From: Sphingomonadaceae bacterium OTU29LAMAA1 | GTDB taxonomy: Bacteria > Pseudomonadota > Alphaproteobacteria > Sphingomonadales > Sphingomonadaceae | DNA: 64,000 bases | NCBI GenBank assembly: GCA_024072375.1 | Contig: CP099617.1 | Location: 1,964,001-2,028,000 of the forward strand | Direction: 5' to 3' | Part shown: one piece after another, positions 40,390 through 49,024 of the stretch | Position numbering within the stretch: the stretch's first letter is position 1 | Layout: the number at the start of each line of letters is the position of its first letter | Program-made: the position numbers and the translations under genes | Notes under the pieces: model-generated | Databases searched by the model: none | Told to the model about the DNA's origin: nothing | What the model saw: only the letters and a program-made list of their open reading frames with translations

Positions 40390-41655
40390 TTACGCTGACT
40401 TGCCATCCGGCAGCAGCAGATCAGCCCAATCCTGCGCAATCTCTCGCCGCCGGGGCATATACGCAGCTCGGTTGTATGCCATCTCCGAACCCGACTCCCC
40501 TTTTGCCCGGTGCGCCAGCATGGCGTCGATGATGGCGCGATCATCCGGCCGACGCTGCTCGACAGCTCGCTCGTTCATGATCGTGGAGAAGGTCGATCGC
40601 CAGCCATGCGGCACATGCCGGCCGCTGTAGCCATTGCGCGAATACATATAGCCGAGCGTGTTCTCGCTCATTGGCTGGTGCGTCGATCGGACGCTGTGGA
40701 AGACATAGGGGAAGCGTCCGGTCAGCCGGCGCGCCTCGTGCAGCACGTTCACCGCCTGTCGGGCTAGTGGAACGACGTGCTCGAACGCCTCGTCAGCCTT
40801 GTTCTCCAGCGCCAGCTTCATCCGCTCGGCCGGGATACGCCATAATGCCCCCGGCGCGGGGGCATCGGGATCGGTCCAGTCGATCCCTTCGAACTCCTTC
40901 CACGGCACGGCGCGCAGGATGCCAGGCCGCACCGCGGTCAGTGCCAGCAGCTTGGACGCCAGCTTTGTCATCGGACCCGACGACGAAGCCTCCATGTCGG
41001 CAAGTAGCTTCCGAGCTGCGTCCAGATCCTTCAGCGCCGGCTGCTTGCCTCCCGTCGGCGTCGGCTTCAGCGCCTTCTTGATCCCGACGGCTGGGTCACC
41101 TGGTACCAGCCCCTCCGCCATTCCGAACTGGAAGACGCCGGAGACGTGCTGCCGCAGCCGCTTGGCGGTGTCGATTGCACCGCGTGCCTCCACCTTGCGA
41201 AGCATGCGCAGGATCATCGGCCCGTCGACGTCTAAAAGCGGCAGAGAGCCGATCTCAGGGTAGATGTCCCTCTCCAGCGCCTGGATGACCTTCTTGCACT
41301 GTACCGGCGACCAGCGGGGGCATTGCGCCTCATACCAGCGCTGCGCGACGACCTTGAACGTAGTGCCGGCATCGGCTTGGGACCGCATCGCCCGCTTCCG
41401 ATCCTCCATGCCCGGATCCTTGTGGTCGCGCAGTTCTGCACGAGCGCGATCGCGACGCTCCCTCGCCTCTTTCAGCGAAACCTCGGGGTATGGACCGAAG
41501 GTAAGGCGCTTCTCTTTATTGCCAAACCGGTACTTATAGCGCCACGATTTGAAGCCCTTGGTTGTGACGAACAGGTACAAACCGTTCGAATCAGCGAGTT
41601 TGTAGTCCTTCTCGGCCGCCACTGCCTTGCGCGCCTGCACATCGCTCAGTGCCAC
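40390..41655 (-). CDS. Tyrosine integrase (P4 type, DUF4102 N-terminus)
   Basis: The 421-residue protein inserts the phage into tRNA-Lys. The N-terminal DUF4102 part (L-Y-L-F-V-T-T-K-G-F-K-S-W-R-Y-K-Y-R and L-T-F-G-P-Y-P-E-V-S-L-K-E-A-R) is followed by a core-binding domain and the catalytic domain, with T-A-V-R-P-G, H350-x-x-R353, H382 and Y394 in A-Y-N-R. All catalytic positions are present. Its start is about 155 bases from the tRNA 3' end, the usual distance with attP arms between. It is convergent with the excisionase side of the element. Confidence 0.96.
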   Translation of the reverse strand: MALSDVQARKAVAAEKDYKLADSNGLYLFVTTKGFKSWRYKYRFGNKEKRLTFGPYPEVSLKEARERRDRARAELRDHKDPGMEDRKRAMRSQADAGTTFKVVAQRWYEAQCPRWSPVQCKKVIQALERDIYPEIGSLPLLDVDGPMILRMLRKVEARGAIDTAKRLRQHVSGVFQFGMAEGLVPGDPAVGIKKALKPTPTGGKQPALKDLDAARKLLADMEASSSGPMTKLASKLLALTAVRPGILRAVPWKEFEGIDWTDPDAPAPGALWRIPAERMKLALENKADEAFEHVVPLARQAVNVLHEARRLTGRFPYVFHSVRSTHQPMSENTLGYMYSRNGYSGRHVPHGWRSTFSTIMNERAVEQRRPDDRAIIDAMLAHRAKGESGSEMAYNRAAYMPRRREIAQDWADLLLPDGKSA

Positions 41656-41811
41656 GATGCCCCCACTTCCCGTTTTCAGTGCCCCCGGGATGCCCCCAGT
41701 TGCCGAATGATTGGAGAATACCCGACGGGACGCTCCGCGACAAGGAAATGGCGGTTTTCTGCCGTTTTTGGGATGTTTTGGGACCGGGTGGATTCCCCCG
41801 GAAAGCGTCGA

Positions 41812-41850
41812 TGGTGGGTCCGCCGGGGCTCGAACCCGGGACCTCTCGAT
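41812..41850 (-). other. Probable right attachment site (att) in tRNA-Lys 3' part
   Basis: P4-type integrases recombine in tRNA 3' ends. The 3' half of tRNA-Lys (anticodon loop to CCA) is next to the integrase. Its extent is inferred; the matching left copy is not in the window. Stem mismatches in this tRNA hint that the exchange point was in the anticodon region. Confidence 0.55.
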
Positions 41851-41887
41851 TAAAAGTCGCTTGCTCTACCAACTGAGCTACGGACCC
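41812..41887 (-). tRNA. tRNA-Lys (anticodon TTT)
   Basis: The minus strand gives acceptor arms GGGTCCG / CGGACCC, D-arm GCTC/GAGC with AGTTGGTA, anticodon loop CTTTTAA, a T-arm CCGGG-TTCGAGC-CCCGG, discriminator A and an encoded CCA. The anticodon stem pairs only at 29-41, 30-40 and 31-39; positions 27/43 (A,G) and 28/42 (G,A) do not pair. It may be a phage-host hybrid created by integration, or slightly impaired. Confidence 0.9.
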
Positions 41888-41907
41888 CCGCCATCGATCC
41901 GGGGCAA

Positions 41908-42384
41908 CTAGGGGCGGGCGCGCGGTCGGTCAACCGCATGTGCCAATTGACGCATGGTTCTGCCACTCACCGGGTCGCGCCAAGCGGGTGCGATGGTCGC
42001 CAGCGGCGTCAGTACGAAACTTCGGGTGCGCAGACCGGCATGCGGCACCGTCAGACGGTCGTCGCGCCACACGCCACCGGACCACAACAGGATATCGAGA
42101 TCGATGACGCGCGCACCCCAGCGCTGGCCACGACGGCGACCGAACGCGACCTCGATCGCCTTCAGCCGGTCGAGCAATGCGAGCGGGGATTCCATGGTCT
42201 CGATCAGCACGACCGCATTGGCGAAGCGTCGGATCGATGGGCCCAGGGGTGCGGACGTGATCACCGGCGATCGGGCGATGACGGTCCCCAACGTGGCGAT
42301 AGCCGCCCTTACCTCGGCAACGGGACTGCCGTGACGGCCCCGCCGGTTCGACCCGATACCGATCGCATAGATTGCCGCCGTCAT
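41908..42384 (-). CDS. folK: 2-amino-4-hydroxy-6-hydroxymethyldihydropteridine pyrophosphokinase
   Basis: FolK transfers pyrophosphate from ATP to 6-hydroxymethyl-dihydropterin in folate synthesis. The sequence shows the FolK start I-G-I-G-S-N-R-x-G-R, F-x-N-A-V-V-L-I-E-T, and the signature F-G-R-R-R-G-Q-R-W-G-A-R-V-I-D-L-D-I-L-L with its metal-binding Asp pair. The length of 158 is normal. It is the first host gene right of the tRNA and divergent from udg. Confidence 0.94.
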   Translation of the reverse strand: MTAAIYAIGIGSNRRGRHGSPVAEVRAAIATLGTVIARSPVITSAPLGPSIRRFANAVVLIETMESPLALLDRLKAIEVAFGRRRGQRWGARVIDLDILLWSGGVWRDDRLTVPHAGLRTRSFVLTPLATIAPAWRDPVSGRTMRQLAHAVDRPRARP

Positions 42385-42406
42385 CGCCGCGCTTTAGGCG
42401 GAAACG

Positions 42407-43069
42407 ATGACCTTAGCACCCAGCCTGTCCGATCCCGTCGAGCCGTCGCGCGATTGCCCCCGATGCCCTCGCCTCGTCGCAGCGCGCGACGCCCTGCGCG
42501 AACAGAACCCGACATGGTGGAATGCGCCCGTCCCTGCGTTCGGCGATCCCGATGCATGGCTTGCGATCATCGGTCTGGCGCCGGGTCTGCACGGGGCCAA
42601 CCGCACGGGGCGACCGTTCACCGGCGATCATTCCGGCACCCTGCTGTTCGCGACGCTGGGGCGGTTCGGACTGGCGACCGGCACCTTCGCCAATCGGGCC
42701 AATGACGATGTCGCGCTGACCGGTGCGATGATCCTCAACGCCGTCAAATGCCTGCCGCCCGCCAACAAGCCGACGCCGGAGGAAATCCGCACGTGCCGGG
42801 CGTTTCTGGACGGAGAGATCGCTGCACTCGCCAACGTCCGCGTCGTCGTGGCGCTGGGGCAGATCGCGCATCAATCGGCGGTAAAGGTTATGGGCGGGCG
42901 CCTGCCCAAGGCCAATTTCGCGCATCTTGCCGAACATCGCATGCCCGACGGACGCATGCTGATCGATAGCTACCATCCTTCGCGCTACAATCAGAACACC
43001 GGGCGCCTCGACGAAGCGATGTTCGATGCCGTGTTCGCCCGCGCGCTGGAACTCCGTCAGCCTCTCTGA
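42407..43069 (+). CDS. Uracil-DNA glycosylase, family 5 (UdgB-like)
   Basis: A 220-residue DNA-repair enzyme that removes uracil and other deaminated bases. It has the N-terminal iron-sulfur Cys pair (D-C-P-R-C-P), the active loop G-L-A-P-G-L-H-G-A-N-R-T-G, and the C-terminal Y-H-P-S-R-Y-N-Q-N-T-G-R-L motif typical of the UDG family 5 subgroup. It is divergent from folK with only 22 bases between starts. Confidence 0.92.
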   Translation: MTLAPSLSDPVEPSRDCPRCPRLVAARDALREQNPTWWNAPVPAFGDPDAWLAIIGLAPGLHGANRTGRPFTGDHSGTLLFATLGRFGLATGTFANRANDDVALTGAMILNAVKCLPPANKPTPEEIRTCRAFLDGEIAALANVRVVVALGQIAHQSAVKVMGGRLPKANFAHLAEHRMPDGRMLIDSYHPSRYNQNTGRLDEAMFDAVFARALELRQPL

Positions 43070-44004
43070 TCGGGAATCAGCGAATCGACGCCCTTGGCAG
43101 CCACGGCCCAGCGGTACACCGCATCGGCGATATAGATGCGGAACTGCGTCGGATCGACGCGCACGTTCCGGGCGCCGCCGACGCAGACGCGTGCCCGGTC
43201 GATCAGGGCCGCCTGTGTATCGCTGATCCGCGCCGCACCTTCGCTGGTAGCCAGCCGTACCGCAAGCTTCGGCTCGACCCGCACCATGCAGACCGCCACC
43301 TCGAAATACCGGAAATCGGTTGGCAGGCGGTGGCGGTTGCGCGGCATTTCGCGCAGATTGAAGCGCGACTGTACCGCGGGATCCTGCGTCTGGGCCCGCG
43401 TCAGCCGAAGTTCGGGGGCGAACCGGCGTAACGCCTCGATGGTGAATGCGCCGCGATCGTAGATCGACCATCCTAGCGGTGCGATGTCGTTCGCACCCGA
43501 CAGGCCTCTGCTGTCGCCCGAGTCGCCGAAGACCTGGGTATTCGCCGCCATCCGTTCCAAGGTCGACGCGCCGACCGTCGTGAAGCTCAACAGCGTCGGA
43601 CTTTCCGAACAGGTGATATAGGTCCGCTTCAGTCGGTCCTGCGCGACCGCATGCGTGGTCGTGTTGAACTCGCCGTCGACCACCGCCTTCAGGCGCGCCG
43701 TGCTGCCGATCTTGTTACGTGCAGCGCATTTGGCGATCCGTTCGGAATATTCGAACGCCTGACGGTTTTTGACTGCCGACGTCATGGTCGGATTGGAAAC
43801 GCTGGTCTGGATATCCGGCCTGTCGCGATACCCTTCGACGAGGATGTCGTCCGGCTCCGAATCGGCGCCCCGGTTCGGGACGGTGCTGGGGGGCGCCGCC
43901 GTTTGTGGCGACCGGCCATCCTGCGCCTGCAATGGCGATGTGATCGCAAGCGTTGCAGCAATCGTCGCCGGGATGACGCTATTCGTCGCGAACCAGACGT
44001 TCAT
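43057..44004 (-). CDS. Hypothetical secreted protein (315 aa)
   Basis: From ATG 44004 the protein has a signal peptide (I-P-A-T-I-A-A-T-L-A-I-T-S-P-L-Q-A-Q). The mature part is polar with three spaced Cys residues (C-A-A-R-N-K, T-C-S-E-S, V-C-M-V-R-V). The start lies within the end of aguB, and its 3' end overlaps the convergent udg end by 13 bases. No family recognised; similar secreted proteins are common in sphingomonads. Confidence 0.75.
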   Translation of the reverse strand: MNVWFATNSVIPATIAATLAITSPLQAQDGRSPQTAAPPSTVPNRGADSEPDDILVEGYRDRPDIQTSVSNPTMTSAVKNRQAFEYSERIAKCAARNKIGSTARLKAVVDGEFNTTTHAVAQDRLKRTYITCSESPTLLSFTTVGASTLERMAANTQVFGDSGDSRGLSGANDIAPLGWSIYDRGAFTIEALRRFAPELRLTRAQTQDPAVQSRFNLREMPRNRHRLPTDFRYFEVAVCMVRVEPKLAVRLATSEGAARISDTQAALIDRARVCVGGARNVRVDPTQFRIYIADAVYRWAVAAKGVDSLIPDQRG

Positions 44005-44839
44005 ACAGATCAGGCCTCCGATCACGGAAGAATCCGAAGGCAGCACGATGGCGTTGAATTCGCTCCAGATCAAGCGTCGCAACGATCACGCCTTCCTCCT
44101 CCCGGTCGAGTTCGGCAATGATGTCGCCGCGTTCGTCCGTGATGAAGCTGGTGCCGTAGAAGGTCTGGCCATGTTCGACGCCAATGCGGTTGGCGGCAAT
44201 GACGGGGACGACGTTGGATACCGCATGGCCGACCATCGCACGCCGCCACAGGCGAGCGGTGTCGAGCGACGTATCGTGCGGTTCGCTGCCGATCGCGGTC
44301 GGGTAGAACAGCAGTTCGGCACCCATCAGCATCATCGCCCGCGCCGTTTCAGGATACCATTGGTCCCAGCAGACGCCGACGCCGAGCTTCCAGCCCGGCG
44401 CGGTCGGCGGCGCGGGCCAGACCTTGAAACCGGTGTTGCCGGGGCGGAAGTAGAATTTCTCCTCGTACCCGGGGCCGTCGGGAATGTGGCTCTTGCGGTA
44501 GACGCCCTGAACTTCCCCATCGGGACCGATCATCGCGAGGCTGTTGTAATAATGCGGGCCGTCGGCTTCGAAGAAGCTGGTCGGGATGGTGACCTTCAGC
44601 GCCTCAGCCAAGGCCTGCATCGCCAGCACCGCCTTGTGTTCGCCGACCGGAGCGGCGTTGGCGAACAGCCCTTCGTCCTCGACCCGGCAGAAGTACTCGC
44701 CCTCGAACAATTCGGGGGGCAGGATGACCTGAGCCCCCTGCCCCGCCGCCTCTCGCACCAGCCGCGAGACGTTGGTGATGTTGGCGTCGATGTCGTTCGA
44801 GAAGCCGAGTTGCAGGGCGGCGACGGTGATCTGGGTCAT
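43979..44839 (-). CDS. aguB: N-carbamoylputrescine amidase
   Basis: This nitrilase-superfamily enzyme hydrolyses N-carbamoylputrescine to putrescine, CO2 and ammonia. The Glu-Lys-Cys triad is visible: P-P-E-L-F-E-G-E-Y-F, Y-R-K-S-H-I-P-D-G-P-G-Y, and G-V-C-W-D-Q-W-Y-P-E. It follows aguA on the same strand with 73 bases between, so the two form an agmatine-to-putrescine unit. The start is taken at ATG 44839 (286 aa). Confidence 0.95.
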   Translation of the reverse strand: MTQITVAALQLGFSNDIDANITNVSRLVREAAGQGAQVILPPELFEGEYFCRVEDEGLFANAAPVGEHKAVLAMQALAEALKVTIPTSFFEADGPHYYNSLAMIGPDGEVQGVYRKSHIPDGPGYEEKFYFRPGNTGFKVWPAPPTAPGWKLGVGVCWDQWYPETARAMMLMGAELLFYPTAIGSEPHDTSLDTARLWRRAMVGHAVSNVVPVIAANRIGVEHGQTFYGTSFITDERGDIIAELDREEEGVIVATLDLERIQRHRAAFGFFRDRRPDLYERLVRDE

Positions 44840-44912
44840 GGCGTGCATGTAGTGACGGCGGGGCGGGTCGTCACCCCTGCCGTGTGCTCCTGCGGAGGCA
44901 GGTGCACGGGGG

Positions 44913-45887
44913 CTAGACCTGCGCCGGGATCTGCTGGCTGATGCAGTGGAAGCTGCCGCCGCCGGTCAGGATGTGGTCGGCGCGCAGGCCCACTGTTTCG
45001 CGATCGGGGAACAGCGCCTGGATCGCCGCCACGGCCGCATCGTCGTTCTCGGTGCCGTAGACGGGCACGACCACCGCGGCGTTGCCGATGTAGAAGTTCA
45101 TGTAGCTTGCCGGCACGACCTCTTCATCGCGCAGGACGCGGCCGGGGGATGGGATCGGCACGACGTCCAGCCCCGCCGCCTGTGCATCGCGGACGGCGTG
45201 CTGGTAGACCTGCCAGTTCGGGTCGTTCTCCGCGGCTTGCGGGATCGCCAATCGGCCCGGGGCGACGAAGCGGGCGAGGTTGTCGACATGGCCGTCGGTA
45301 TGGTCGTTGAGCAGGCCGTCGCCCAGCCACACCACCTTGGTGAAACCGAGGTCCTCATGCAGCCGCGCCTCGATCTGCGCCTTGCCCAGCGTCGGGTTGC
45401 GGTTGGGGTTGAGCAGGCATTGTTCGGTCGTGACGACGACACCAGTGCCGTCACCGTCGATCGCGCCGCCCTCGAGCACCCAGTTGCAATAGCCGACCGG
45501 CTTGCCGCGCTGCTTGGCCAGTCGCAGGCCGATCGTGTCGTCGCCAGGCAGGTCGTATTTGCCGCCCCAGCCATTGAAGGCGAAGTCGCGCGCCTCGCCG
45601 GTGCCGAGCACGATCGGGCCGGTGTCGCGCAGCCAGATGTCGCCGAACGGTTCGACGACGATCTCGGCGAAGGGGGCCATGACGGTCGCGGCGCTGCCCG
45701 CCTCGGCATCGGCGCAGACCAGGATCACGGTCTCGCCGCGGCCATCGGCGTGGACGGCGCTGGCGAAGGCGACGACCTCGTCGCGGGCGGGATCGAGGTC
45801 GTCCTGCCACAGCTCGGGATGGCTGGGGAAGCCGATCCACACCGCCTTGTGCGGTGCCCATTCGGCGGGCGGCGGTGCGACCGTCAC
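44913..45887 (-). CDS. aguA: Agmatine deiminase
   Basis: A peptidyl-arginine-deiminase-type enzyme that converts agmatine to N-carbamoylputrescine. Seen: W-L-R-D-T-G-P-I-V, N-G-W-G-G-K-Y, G-D-G-L-L-N-D-H-T-D-G-H-V-D-N, and the nucleophile context G-G-G-S-F-H-C-I-S-Q-Q near the end. Length 324 is close to normal. GTG 45887 overlaps the stop of the upstream peptidase gene (GTGA). Confidence 0.95.
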   Translation of the reverse strand: MTVAPPPAEWAPHKAVWIGFPSHPELWQDDLDPARDEVVAFASAVHADGRGETVILVCADAEAGSAATVMAPFAEIVVEPFGDIWLRDTGPIVLGTGEARDFAFNGWGGKYDLPGDDTIGLRLAKQRGKPVGYCNWVLEGGAIDGDGTGVVVTTEQCLLNPNRNPTLGKAQIEARLHEDLGFTKVVWLGDGLLNDHTDGHVDNLARFVAPGRLAIPQAAENDPNWQVYQHAVRDAQAAGLDVVPIPSPGRVLRDEEVVPASYMNFYIGNAAVVVPVYGTENDDAAVAAIQALFPDRETVGLRADHILTGGGSFHCISQQIPAQV

Positions 45888-47527
45888 TTGGCGGCTCCAG
45901 TCACCGTGGCCCGGCTCTTGTCGCGGATCGCGCGGAATTCGTCGCCGGGCATCCAGTTCGGCCAGTCGCGGCTTTCGGCGAGCGCACGGCTGAGCGAATA
46001 ATAGAGCGCGACATCCTGCTGCACGCCGCTCCAGTCCCAGTTGGGGTCATATTCGTCGGAGGGCGCGTGGTAGCGATGCTCCTCGTAATCCTTCGCCGCG
46101 GCCTGTCCGGCGGCGAGGCCACCCTTCACGAGGTTCTGGCCGGTTTCGAAATAGACCATCGGCACGCCATGCTTGGCGAGGCTGAAATGGTCGGAGCGGT
46201 AATAGAAGCCCTTTTCCGGGGTGGGCTCCGGCGTTGCGGTGCGGCCCTGCGCCTTCAGCGCGGCGTTGAGATAGGTATCGAGTTGCGACTTGCCGGGGCC
46301 GATGACGATCACGTCCTTCGACGGGCCGTACATGGCGAGCGCGTCCATGTTGGCGCCGCCTACCGTCTTCGCGAGCGGATAGACCGGGTTCTCGCCATAA
46401 TAAGCCGAGCCGAGCAGGCCCGATTCCTCTGCGGTCAGCGCAACGAACACCATCGAGCGGCGGGGTGCGCCGGCCTTCACGTTCGCCTCCGCCAAGGCGA
46501 CCAGCGCCGCGGTGCCGTCGGCATTGTCAACCGCGCCGTTGCAGATGTCGTCGCCGTTCACCGGCGTGCAGCGGCCGAGGTGATCCCAATGCGCCGACAG
46601 CAGGACATATTCGTCGGGAGCTTCGCGGCCGGGCAGGATGCCGACGACATTGTGCGAGACCTGTTTCTTGATCTGGTTGTCGAAGCTGACCGAGGCCTTC
46701 ACGCCCAGGGACACAGGCTTGAACCCCTTCACCTTGGCGGCGGCGGCGAGTTGGTCGAAGTCCTTGCCGGCGCTGGCGAACAAGGCGCGGGCCTTGTCGA
46801 GCTGCATCCAGCCGTGGGCGGCGGTGTCGTCCATATGGCCGTTGGCGGCATCGGCGACGTGCGCCGCGCCGGTGTTGCTCGACTGGACGACGTTCCAGCC
46901 ATAAGCGGCGGGTTCGGTCTGGTGGACGATCAGGACCGCCGCCGCGCCTTGCCGCGCCGCTTCCTCATATTTGTAGGTCCAGCGCCCGTAATAGGTCATC
47001 GCGCGGCCATTGAACGGGCCGGTCAGCCCCTGCGTCTGCCAGTCGGGATCGTTGATGAGGACGACGACGGTCTTTCCCTTCACGTCGAGTCCGGCATAGT
47101 CGTTCCAGCCCTTTTCGGGGGCGACGATACCGTAACCCGCGAAGACCATTTCGCTGTCCTTCACATCGATATGCGGCGTGACGCGATAGGTGCCGACGAC
47201 CATGTCGGGGCCGTAGGCGAGGGCGAGCGGGGACTTGCCGCCGGTGATCGTCAGCGGGGTGACGTTCTGCGCGGTGATCTCGACCAGCGGCACGTCCTGA
47301 AGCCACTGGCCCTTGTTGCCTGGCTTGAGGCCGGCCTTCTGGAACTGCTGTTGCAGGTAGGCGAGGGTCTTTTCCTCGCCGGCGCTGCCGGGGGCGCGGC
47401 CTTCGAACGCGTCTGAGGAGAGGGTTTTCGTGACCTTCTTCAAAGTATCGACGGAGATCTGCGGGGCGGTCTGGGCGGCGACCATCGCCGGCGTGGCGAG
47501 CAGGGCGGCGAGGATGAGGCGACGCAT
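45884..47527 (-). CDS. Secreted M28-family metallopeptidase
   Basis: ATG 47527 begins a signal peptide (M-R-R-L-I-L-A-A-L-L-A-T-P-A-M-V-A-A-Q). A protease-associated domain (about 130-260) is followed by the M28 zinc site: L-S-A-H-W-D-H-L-G, G-A-V-D-N-A-D-G-T-A, E-E-S-G-L-L-G-S and Y-Y-R-S-D-H-F. This points to an aminopeptidase acting in the periplasm or outside. About 547 residues. It overlaps aguA, so it may be co-transcribed. Confidence 0.93.
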   Translation of the reverse strand: MRRLILAALLATPAMVAAQTAPQISVDTLKKVTKTLSSDAFEGRAPGSAGEEKTLAYLQQQFQKAGLKPGNKGQWLQDVPLVEITAQNVTPLTITGGKSPLALAYGPDMVVGTYRVTPHIDVKDSEMVFAGYGIVAPEKGWNDYAGLDVKGKTVVVLINDPDWQTQGLTGPFNGRAMTYYGRWTYKYEEAARQGAAAVLIVHQTEPAAYGWNVVQSSNTGAAHVADAANGHMDDTAAHGWMQLDKARALFASAGKDFDQLAAAAKVKGFKPVSLGVKASVSFDNQIKKQVSHNVVGILPGREAPDEYVLLSAHWDHLGRCTPVNGDDICNGAVDNADGTAALVALAEANVKAGAPRRSMVFVALTAEESGLLGSAYYGENPVYPLAKTVGGANMDALAMYGPSKDVIVIGPGKSQLDTYLNAALKAQGRTATPEPTPEKGFYYRSDHFSLAKHGVPMVYFETGQNLVKGGLAAGQAAAKDYEEHRYHAPSDEYDPNWDWSGVQQDVALYYSLSRALAESRDWPNWMPGDEFRAIRDKSRATVTGAAK

Positions 47528-47617
47528 GGAGAACTCCGCGGGATAGGACAGGCTATGCGGCCTTGTGACGCGGGCGCGGGCGGTTGTCCACGGGCGCGGT
47601 ACGGGGATGAAGTTGAG

Positions 47618-47651
47618 GAAGTTGAGAGACTGTACCGGCATTCTCAACTTC
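47618..47651. repeat. Inverted repeat in the peptidase-rpsD gap
   Basis: GAAGTTGAGA and TCTCAACTTC form a perfect 10-bp stem with a 14-base loop. It lies in the 369-base gap 47528-47896 with no T-run, so it may be a regulatory or attenuating hairpin. Besides this and the terminator at 47778, the gap holds no supported gene. Confidence 0.5.
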
Positions 47652-47777
47652 GCTTCCCTACCATGGTCCGCGCGGCCGTACCCGACGCCGAACGTGCGGG
47701 GTGGAGGCTATCGTGGCGGCGGCGTGTAGGACAGCGCTATTCGGTGGCGGGGAGCAAGTGGTTGACGGAGAAAGAAA

Positions 47778-47802
47778 AAGGGCGGCCCAGCGGACCGCCC
47801 TT
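47778..47802 (-). terminator. Rho-independent terminator of rpsD
   Basis: On the minus strand AAGGGCGG pairs with CCGCCCTT around a short loop and is followed by TTTC-TTT. It lies about 95 bases after the rpsD stop. Confidence 0.85.
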
Positions 47803-47896
47803 CTCCTTGCCTGGTCCCGGCAGCGTCATCGCGAAGCGATGACGTCGGACAGAGCCGTAGCCCCGCCGGCCGGTCGAGGAATTTACTCTGCGCTTA

Positions 47897-48511
47897 TCAA
47901 CGCGAGTAGAATTCGACGACGAGGTTCGGTTCCATCTTCACCGGGTAAGGCACCTCGTCGAGCGTCGGAACGCGGACGAAGGTGATCTTGGCATTGCCGT
48001 CCGGTGCGACGTAATCGGGGATCTCGCGCTCGGCGAGGTTCTGCGCCTCGAGCACCAGCGCCATTTCCTTGGCCTTCGTGCCCAGCGTGATCTCGTCACC
48101 GACGAAGCAGCGACGCGATGCGATGTTGCACTTCACGCCGTTGACGCGGATGTGGCCGTGGCTGACGATCTGGCGCGCGGCGAAGATCGTCGGCGCGAAC
48201 TTGGCGCGGTAGACGATCATGTCGAGGCGCTGTTCGAGCAGGCCGATCAGGTTCTGGCTGGTATCGCCCTTCATGCGCGCGGCTTCGTGGTAGCAGGCGC
48301 GGAACTGCTTCTCGGTCACGTCGCCGTAATAGCCCTTGAGCTTCTGCTTGGCGCGCAGCTGGATGCCGAAGTCCGACACCTTGCCCTTGCGGCGCTGGCC
48401 GTGCTGGCCGGGGCCGTATTCACGCTTGTTGACCGGCGACTTGGGCCGGCCCCAGATGTTCTCGCCGAGACGACGGTCGAGCTTGTGCTTGGCGCTATGG
48501 CGCTTCGACAT
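47897..48511 (-). CDS. rpsD: 30S ribosomal protein S4
   Basis: The 204-residue protein has [12 protein letters not shown] at the start, [16 protein letters not shown], and an S4 RNA-binding domain with [28 protein letters not shown]4 starts 30S assembly by binding 16S rRNA. It is single, not in a ribosomal operon, as in many alphaproteobacteria, with its own terminator. Confidence 0.98.
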   Translation of the reverse strand: MSKRHSAKHKLDRRLGENIWGRPKSPVNKREYGPGQHGQRRKGKVSDFGIQLRAKQKLKGYYGDVTEKQFRACYHEAARMKGDTSQNLIGLLEQRLDMIVYRAKFAPTIFAARQIVSHGHIRVNGVKCNIASRRCFVGDEITLGTKAKEMALVLEAQNLAEREIPDYVAPDGNAKITFVRVPTLDEVPYPVKMEPNLVVEFYSR

Positions 48512-48721
48512 ATTCTAATCCTTGGCAACTGTAACGACGTGGTCCCACCCCATGGCGAACCATGCGGCGGGGTTGATCCCGGTCTCGCTCTGCTGATCCC
48601 GAAAGAGGCAGGCCCATCGCTTCACCGGGGTGCGTGGGCTGTTGCGAAGGCGGGCGCCTAGCCGGAGCCTGTGGCCAAGTCAAGCTGGACAGGCACGGCG
48701 CGGGCCGTCACACGGCGGCCC

Positions 48722-49024
48722 ATGACGACTGTTCTTCCAGGCCCCGACTGCACCACCATGAAGGAGGTTCGCGCCGGCGTCGACGCGCTCGATCGCGAAC
48801 TGGTCGCGCTGCTGGCGCAGCGCTTCGCCTATATGGACGCCGCTGCGCGCATCAAGCCGGAGCGTGGGCACGTCCGCGACGAAGCGCGCAAGGCGGCGGT
48901 GATCGCCAATGCGCGCGCCGAGGCGGAGCGGCTGGGGCTGCCCGGTGGCGCGATCGCCGACCTGTGGGAACAGCTGGTGGAAGTGTCGATCGCCTATGAA
49001 CTTTCTGCATTCGACGCACGCTGA
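48722..49024 (+). CDS. Chorismate mutase (AroQ type)
   Basis: A 100-residue all-helical protein with the AroQ start V-R-A-G-V-D-A-L-D-R-E-L-V-A-L-L-A-Q-R and a later K-P-E-R-G-H-V-R-D-E segment carrying the active-site Arg. It converts chorismate to prephenate for Phe/Tyr, or acts as the related isochorismate-pyruvate lyase. The chosen start is ATG 48722. Its end overlaps the convergent trmJ by 31 bases. Confidence 0.9.
   Translation: MTTVLPGPDCTTMKEVRAGVDALDRELVALLAQRFAYMDAAARIKPERGHVRDEARKAAVIANARAEAERLGLPGGAIADLWEQLVEVSIAYELSAFDAR

Larger units (their letters stand above)
1..41850. mobile_element. Prophage (lambda/Mu mosaic siphovirus), left end outside window
   Basis: A continuous set of phage genes runs from the lysozyme near the left edge to the P4-type integrase beside tRNA-Lys. 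It covers lysis, tail, head, packaging, replication, repressor switch, accessory genes and integration in a normal temperate order. The right boundary is inferred at the 3' end of tRNA-Lys, because the integrase lies next to it and folK follows. I looked for a copy of the tRNA 3' end in the first 600 bases and found none, so the left attachment site is probably beyond the window. No core structural gene looks broken. Confidence 0.93.

Noticed and set aside
41656..41811. Possible extra gene between integrase and tRNA
   Set aside because: Only short frames; the stretch is better explained as attP arm DNA and integrase promoter.
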